64,000 nucleotides of DNA from Aquatica leii (Eukaryota; Arthropoda; Insecta; Coleoptera; Lampyridae), in contig CM069435.1 of assembly GCA_035610365.1 (NCBI GenBank), forward strand, positions 2,630,001-2,694,000, in the 5' to 3' direction. Position numbers and translations under genes: made by a program. Positions 57,932 through 64,000 of the stretch are shown piece by piece. Position 1 is the stretch's first letter. The number at the start of each line of letters is the position of its first letter. A model generated the notes under the pieces. It saw only the letters and a list, made by a program, of their open reading frames with translations, had not been told where the DNA came from and made no database searches.

Positions 57932-60443
57932 CACTGCTCTTCATGAAAATCGGCTCTGATACAATTCTTGACTTGACCTCTTGATTCCAAAAATGAGCTC
58001 CGTTTTTACCCATCACCCACCTATTTTAGGGGGACCCCATTTTTATTTTATTTTTTGCATTTTTTTTAGAATTTTAACTTATAGCCGTTAAACATCCCAA
58101 AGCAGGTAATAAAATTTATACCAAAGTATATGGCAAAAGTTTTGCTATAAAATGTATATAGAAACAACAATAAAATACAAATATATAAGAACAGTAAAAA
58201 AATATCAATAAACAGTTAGGAAGATTCACTGCACGACGCTGGCGATCTCAATACCACGTGCAGGTTTGAACAGGAATTTTTGACAAGCTTGAACTTGCAT
58301 TACTCTTCTCATTATAGTATATTACATTGTTTGCTTAACTGCTTTGATCAGTATATCTATAGCTGTTGCAGAATTAACTTGTTGACGTAAAACTACTTTT
58401 ACTCCGGATTTTTTCAAGTGACTAAGTGTGATTTGTGGTTAATGTCGGGCGTTGAATTACTGTTTAATTATGCCACGCGAGTGTAAAAATCATCCCGATA
58501 GCTTCTGCTATGTCTGCGGGGAATTAACTTTAAAAGCGCAACGAAAACCCCTTTCTCCGCTTGTTAAAACAGCTTATAAATTGTACTTTGATTGTCAAGT
58601 TGGCGACCAAGACAAGACTTGGGCTCCATCAGTTTGCTGTACGACTTGTTACAGTAGTTTGACCAAATGGCTCAAAGGTACCTGTAAATCAATGCCATTT
58701 GCTGTGCTCATGGTTTGGCGTGAACCTCGCTGTCATCTTACAGATTGTTACTTTTGTATGACTTCCACCGTCGGGTTTTCGAGCAAAAGTAAGCATACAA
58801 TTCAGTATCCCAATATTCCGTCAGTTCTAAGACCTGTTCCTCATAACGATACTTTGTCAATCCCAGAGCGCCCAAACACTTATACTCTAGAGCCATAAAT
58901 TGATTTAAAAGACTCTGAGCCACAACCTGGGGCTTCGAATGATACGTTCAATGATGATGAAGACTATTCCGAAGATTTAGTTTCTCGGCAACCTCACCTC
59001 CTCACTCAATCGGAAATAAATGATCTTGTCAGGGATTTGGAGTTACCCAAGACTAAATCTCAGCTCCTAGGATTGCAACTTCAACAGTGGAATCTCTTAG
59101 AAAAGGGAGTAAAAATATCTTCTTACAGGACCAGACAAGCAACCCTGAAATGTCTTTTCTCAGAAGATAAAGGTTTAGTGTTCTGCCGTAATGCAAATTT
59201 ATTGATGACAGAGCTACGGATGCCATGTGACCCAGACAAATGGAGACTGTTTATAGACTCATCAAAAACAAGCATAAAAGTTGTTCTGTTGGCAAATGGG
59301 AATGACTTCCCATCAGTTCCAGTTGCATACTCTATTGATATGAAGGAAACGTACGAAAACATCTTCAAAATCCTTGATAAAATTAGTTATCATGATTATA
59401 AGTGGAAACTTTGCGCTGACTTAAAAGTTGTTGCTCTACTCACGGGCCTGCAATCAGGATTCACAAAATATTGCTGTTGTGAATGGGATAGCCGAGCCCG
59501 AGATAAACATTACATCGTACGGGACTGGCCTCTGCGAGAAAATCTTATTCCTGGTCAGAAAAATGTCGCCCACAATCCTTTGGTTCCAAAGGAAAATGTT
59601 TACTTACCACCTTCACACATCAAACTTGGATTGATCAAGCAGTTTGTGAAAGCAGTAGACAAGACAAGTGGCGCATTTCAATTTTTGAAAACTAAATTTC
59701 CTCGTCTTAGCGAAGCTAAAATCAAAGAAGGCGTTTTTGTTGGTCCCCAGATTAGACAACTCTTCCAAGATTCGACATTTATTGAACACCTAAATGGAAA
59801 AAAAAACGAGCTTGGCTTGCATTTCAAAACGTTTGTAAGAACTTCCTGGGTAACCACAAAAGTGAAGATTATGTCGCTCACGTCGATGAACTGCTTTTAG
59901 CGTACAAGGACATAGGATGTAACATGTCTTTTAAAGTTCACTTCCTTCACTCGCATCTGGACTTTTTCCCTGAAAATTTAGCAGTCTCGGATGAACACGG
60001 GGAACGGTTCCATCAAGACAGCGCCAAGCTGGAGAAGAGATTTTCAGGGAAGTGGAATGCAAGCATGTTGGCGGAGTACTGCTGGTTTTTGGAACGAGAG
60101 AACTGTACCTCAGGGTATAAAAGGAAAGCAAGCACCAAGTAACGATGAATATCTTTTTATTTATTACTGTTTATAGCTGAAATAGTTCTTTTTGCCATTT
60201 AAATTAAATTTATGTCCATATATTTATTATTATAATAATTATTATAATTATTATTATAGTTCGATAAATAAATTATAATTAATTTATCGAAAAATGGTAA
60301 AATTAGAGATTTGGGGCTCCCTCAATAATGGTGGGTGATGGAAGAAAACGGAATACATATTTGGATTCAGGACGTCATTTTACATTTACATCACCCGGAA
60401 AGGTGTAAGGGCTCGATAAAAAATATTTTTTTGCAGACCAGTG
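57932..60443 (+). mobile_element. CACTG transposon, full-length copy 2 with ATTA duplication
   Basis: The element is 2512 bp, starts CACTGCTCTTCATG (one end slightly degenerate) and ends TGCAGACCAGTG. Both sides are flanked by ATTA (57928-57931 and 60444-60447), a 4-bp target duplication. Four-base duplications and CACTG ends are the hallmarks of Chapaev elements within the CACTA/Mirage/Chapaev group. It carries one gene on the plus strand. The 3' non-coding part has a palindromic AT-rich run (60225-60290). It is very similar to copy 1, so the family was active recently. Confidence 0.85.
58452..60142 (+). pseudogene. RAG1/Chapaev-like DDE transposase, copy 2
   Basis: Same protein as copy 1, from ATG at 58452 (a second ATG at 58470, before PREC, is also possible). 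Zinc-rich N-terminus as in copy 1. The first catalytic D is intact here (FIDSSKTS) and the second D is in WKLCADLKVV. Lesions: TAA at 58896-58898; a 6-bp in-frame deletion near 59475 that removes the spacing of the CxxC pair (CFLC became CC); and a one-base loss in an A-run near 59797-59805 that shifts the frame before VHFLHSHLDFF and SDEHGERFHQD. Later sequence to about 60140 (FSGKWNASMLAEYCWF) is intact in the shifted frame. Dead copy, but with different lesions from copy 1. Confidence 0.8.
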
Positions 60444-60449
60444 ATTATT

Positions 60450-62120
60450 TGTCAGAATTTAGTTAGGAAGATTATTTATTTGCGCATAGTTTCTTTTGAT
60501 TCTCAGTCATATGTAAGACTACAAATCGCAAAATAATATAATAATCATCTTTCAAAAATAAAACAACTGCTGCAAAGCTACAAAATAACGAAAACAAATA
60601 GTATTGCATTATCATATTTTTTAATTTTAGATTTGTTGTAGGTTTTTTAAAACAAAACCAAAAAACTGCTGTCTTATGCATTTAAAAATTTAAACAAAGA
60701 ATCGTTTTTAAACAACTAGAAATTTGCTAATTGTTTGAATATTTCCGTTTCTTGCTCCAGTGTTCTAGTTTGCACCACTATTGCTAATTCTATAATCTAC
60801 TTTTTTAATTTTTATTATATTTGTGTTTAATAAATGACTGTCAGTAGCCTTGTGCTTAACAAAGCTGGTAACTAAAGAACGTATACAGTTTGTGTTTAGT
60901 TAATTTCTGAAGTATTTTAGTTTGTTCATTCTACCATGTTATAGTTTAATACGTCAATATTCATTTACAATTATAATAATAATTAAGGTAATTAAAATTG
61001 CATTGAAAATAAAACAGTGAACATCTATTTCTATTTATTTTATTCTATTATTAAGGTGATATTAGTGTAATAACCAAATTTTGAACAATAGAAATTACTA
61101 AGGTGTTCTAAAATATTTGACCTACAGCTTGTGTCAATGAAAAAAAAAATTAGCAAAATTACATTATAAGTATGAAATTTCTCTAAGTTTGATGTTGTTT
61201 TAATGAATATTTTTTGTGAGAAGACAAAACTCTTAAAACACATTGTTACGTAAAGGAATACAGAGCATAAAATTATGTCACACAGTTATGTTAAATTTTG
61301 TTATTAATATCACACTTTCCATTAAAATTCTTAAGTGTCATCAAATCCGATATATACGCCATAAAATAAGCAGTATACAAAGACTATTAAAATGACATCA
61401 CTTGCTTTAATGGATTAGTAGGTCAGTCAAGTGATACAGTTACCTGCATATGATACTGTCTTATTACAATATCTTTATCCTCACCATAACCCGCATAATA
61501 AAATAAAAATTTAATAGAAAAACTGACGGCGTTGAAAAGATTCCCATTAAACTTTTCACTTATTTGCATTGCACGCAAAATAATTAATTTTAATTTGTGT
61601 AAAATAAAAATATTTGCTGTATACATTAAATTTTTAAATAGATGTATGCAAAAGTTTTATTATAAGTTAACTTAATTTTAATGGTAATTTACTGAACGGT
61701 GTTTTGTTCTTAACCTTGTATGATGGAAACGAAAAATTTTTTTAATAGTTTCCTATACAATTTAAAACATATTGAGTCACTAGAAATTATTAGAAAACTA
61801 AAAAGTATTGGTTATTTTAATGATAACTTGATGGAAAATGTCATGTTTTTTTAATTTTTTTTTTATTTTATATGTATCTACAATGCTAGAAAACTAGTCA
61901 GTCTATACTATTGCTGGTGATCTCTAGATCTGTACTTATTCTGCGTTTGCAAATCGTGTCTTATAGCGCTGCAATAAAACAAGTGTCTTAGATTCCACTT
62001 TCATAGTCTATACTTTGAATGTCAAAGGTCTTAGCAAAAGCAAATGTTTAAACCAATTACTGTCTGATCAAAGATTGACAGTATCGCGTTCTAGAAAACA
62101 AAACCTTAAGAATTCAAATT
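60450..62120. other. AT-rich intergenic sequence
   Basis: No recognisable gene, RNA or repeat over about 1.7 kb. Confidence 0.45.
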
Positions 62121-62124
62121 AATC

Positions 62125-62760
62125 AAAAAATTAAAAAAAAACTGGTGTGGTCACCACACGACTTTCCTATAAGGAATGATGAAGGAATATTTACATATTT
62201 TTTAAGGTTATGCTGTCATAAAACCATTTTGAAGTGATATTTACACGTTTGTATTGATTTTCTAGCGTATTTGTGAGCCTTGATATTACTTACCCCTTTA
62301 GTAAATCAGTTAAAAAAAATCGTCGCAGGCAGGATTCGAAACTATATTATATTTGTGAAATCATTTTAAATTACAAACTAAATATCTGATAAACTGTTAA
62401 TGTTAGAATTTTTTTATTTAAATAAATTGTTAGGAAGAATTATCTCTATAAGAAACTGTAAAAATAATTCGAATAATTTACATACGTACAAAATTATATA
62501 AGAAAAACTGTTAAAAATGGCGGATACATCTAATTACAGTTTTTTTTATCAAACACATCTTTTGATAGAGCCGAGAGAATATGAAAAGCTAGCTTCATAA
62601 GTAAGTAGGACTTTTGGTTCGAGAGTTATCGTGGGTACAACGTTACACACAGACACACACACACAAACACCCAAATTTTTTTTGTCAAAAATACGTTTTT
62701 CTGATTCAGGAGACCTTAAAACTTGAAATTCTTTAAAAAAAAATTTTTTGAAAAACAATT
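62125..62760. repeat. Unclassified repeat with palindrome and CA tract
   Basis: Contains the palindrome GTGTGGTCACCACAC (62145-62159) followed by ACTTTCCTATAAGG, and near 62570-62760 a block with a CACACA-rich tract (62645-62671), then GTCAAAAATACGTTTTTCTG and TCAGGAGACCTTAAAA. This wording is familiar from dispersed insect repeats, but I cannot name the family. Non-coding. Confidence 0.4.
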
Positions 62761-62814
62761 GCTTATAGGAAAGTAAAAAAAAGTGATTGGATCGTAGAGA
62801 ATCTTTATATTGCG

Positions 62815-63600
62815 AGGTTTAGAATTATTGGTTTGTGACGGTCTTAGTTCACCAGTTTTTTCTTGACACATGTTCTTTTATGCTGGTGCTAGGTTGATGC
62901 CATTATCTCTATTGTTATCATACTTCTTGATTGTGATTTTTTCTTTTGTGTTCTGAGTTAAAAATTACAGGTTTTGTTGTTATTGGTTGAAAATTTGAAG
63001 TGTTGGCTATTATAAGTAGATAGAAGTCAAAATAAGAACATCAACACACACCGACAGATTACTCAAAAGTTTTTAGTATTATAAACTTTACTTTATATAA
63101 CCAAGACCATCAGCAAATTCAACTCTTTGAAATATGACCATTTAACTGACGTCTTGAAAAGAAAACGAATATCGGAAAAGATACATAGATAAAACGATTA
63201 ACAGACAATATAACGAACAATCAAAGAAGCAACACCTCCTCACAACCAATTCTCTTCCATACAAAAAACTGCAGGATACATCAAAATAGTCTTTATGGCA
63301 ACAAGTAAGTTAGCCATCAACTTCCAAAATAGGAGACAGTTGTACCATTATCAGATTCAGGTGTTTACTAAATTACTTGCACGTGCGAGCTGGTATATGT
63401 AGGATAAACAGGACGCAAGAAGTATGATGAATTTAATGGAGAAAATGGCATCAATCTAGCACTAATATGGAAGAATATATTCCGAAAATAAATTGGTAAC
63501 TAAGATTGTTACGAAACGATGACTAAGAACACCGCAATATAAAGACTTCCCAGAATGTGATATTTTTAGTTTTAGTTTTCTGAAGAAGACAAAAACATAA
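62815..63600 (+). mobile_element. Penelope-like element copy P3, old, with inverted head
   Basis: Same layout as P1 and P2 but much more decayed. 62815-62960 matches the inverted endonuclease tail (AATCTTTATATTGCG, GGTTTGTGACGG, ACATGTTCTTTT). From about 63020 plus-strand sequence resembles the linker and endonuclease part (CACACACCGACAG for THTDR, near 63040; then AACTGCAGGATACATC and CTAATATGGAAGAATATATTCCG near 63460). No open frame survives. It shows that the inverted head predates the younger copies. Confidence 0.6.
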
Positions 63601-63639
63601 AAATTCAGGTGTAAATTCAGCATTATCATAATAAATCTT

Positions 63640-64000
63640 CTACCTTATAGTGTAGAGGTGTAGAGCAGTAAAAAGTTTCTCTATCTGCTCTTCTCACTCT
63701 ATTTTTTACTTTTACATCCTCATTCTATGATTTTCTGGATCATTCTCTCTTTCTTCTTTTGTCTACTTATATTTTATAATGCCTTTACTAATCTTGCTTT
63801 GTTCATTTTGGTAAGATGCCTTATGGTTTTTTTAAATTTTTTTTTTGTTAATTCTGTCTCTTCTAGTAACGCCAACGGCCGCTTGTAAGTATTTCATTTC
63901 ACTAGCTTGCAGCCTATACTCTTAGCTTTGTCATCCAGCGCCCAAGTTTCACTGCCGTAAGTTAAAACCTATTTAAACATAGTAATAAAACACTACCTTT
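63640..64000 (-). pseudogene. LINE C-terminal fragment, runs off right edge
   Basis: On the minus strand from about 63960: VLTYGSETWALDDKAKS is readable (with frame change), then KYLQAAVGVTRRDRIN and a decaying continuation. This is the post-RT region of the RTE-like LINE group. The pyrimidine-rich plus strand (63670-63860) is its shadow. The right edge of the window cuts the copy. Confidence 0.6.

Noticed and set aside
62325-62352. tRNA-like T-arm on the minus strand (TTCGAATCC followed by CTGC and a T-run)
   Set aside because: The T-stem partner, D-arm and anticodon arm are absent. Only a B-box-like match remains, so no tRNA gene is called.
1-64000. CRISPR arrays, operons and bacterial regulatory elements
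   Set aside because: No regularly spaced identical repeats are present; the transposon content is clearly that of an animal genome.

Overview
The window reads as a gene-poor, very AT-rich stretch of an insect nuclear genome, most likely a beetle. I base that on the mix of elements (R1-like and other LINEs, Penelope-like elements, a BEL/Pao fossil, mariner/Tc1, piggyBac, PIF/Harbinger and a CACTG-ended cut-and-paste family) and on the base composition; the order is an inference, not proven. I found no convincing complete host gene, no rRNA, no tRNA and no CRISPR array. One 65-codon open stretch (3578-3775, minus) may be a host exon.

Layout. 1-985: R1-like LINE on the minus strand, running off the left edge. 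990-2035: a duplicated foldback repeat, joined directly to a 5'-truncated copy of the CACTG element (2036-3418). 4718-5900: decayed mariner-like element (minus). 6350-8560: Penelope-like copy with an inverted endonuclease head. 10087-10268: long palindrome. 12816-14634: second mariner-like element, interrupted by a hAT-like end and a small MITE. 15060-15865: Tc1 fragment and a foldback. 16860-22480: LINE fragments in AT-rich DNA. 22674-27240: broken BEL/Pao fossil with a palindromic 3' side, flanked by repeats X and Y. 30323-32207: a nearly whole DD41D mariner-type element with about 365-bp terminal inverted repeats and only two in-frame stops.

32740-38535: LINE pieces on both strands around a piggyBac transposase remnant. 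43045-43530: a different Penelope-like fragment. 44440-46144: a broken transposase-like gene of a family I know only from uncharacterised insect proteins. 47092-47485: tandem repeat of about 144 bp. 47955-50335: second Penelope-like copy. 53584-56103 and 57932-60443: two near-complete copies of the CACTG element, head to head, with a PIF/Harbinger remnant between them. 62125-64000: unclassified repeat, third Penelope-like copy and a LINE 3' end.

The most interesting system is the CACTG element (three copies at 2, 54-56 and 58-60 kb). Its single protein of about 567 residues shows a D-D-(CxxC)-(HxxxxH)-E arrangement. The second D lies exactly 19 and 22 residues before the two cysteines, and the two histidines are five apart. 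Both spacings match the zinc-bound RNase-H fold of RAG1 and the CACTA/Mirage/Chapaev transposases. With CACTG ends and a 4-bp ATTA duplication this points to a Chapaev-like element. The three Penelope-like copies share an inverted endonuclease-bearing head, which looks like a fixed feature of that family rather than chance.
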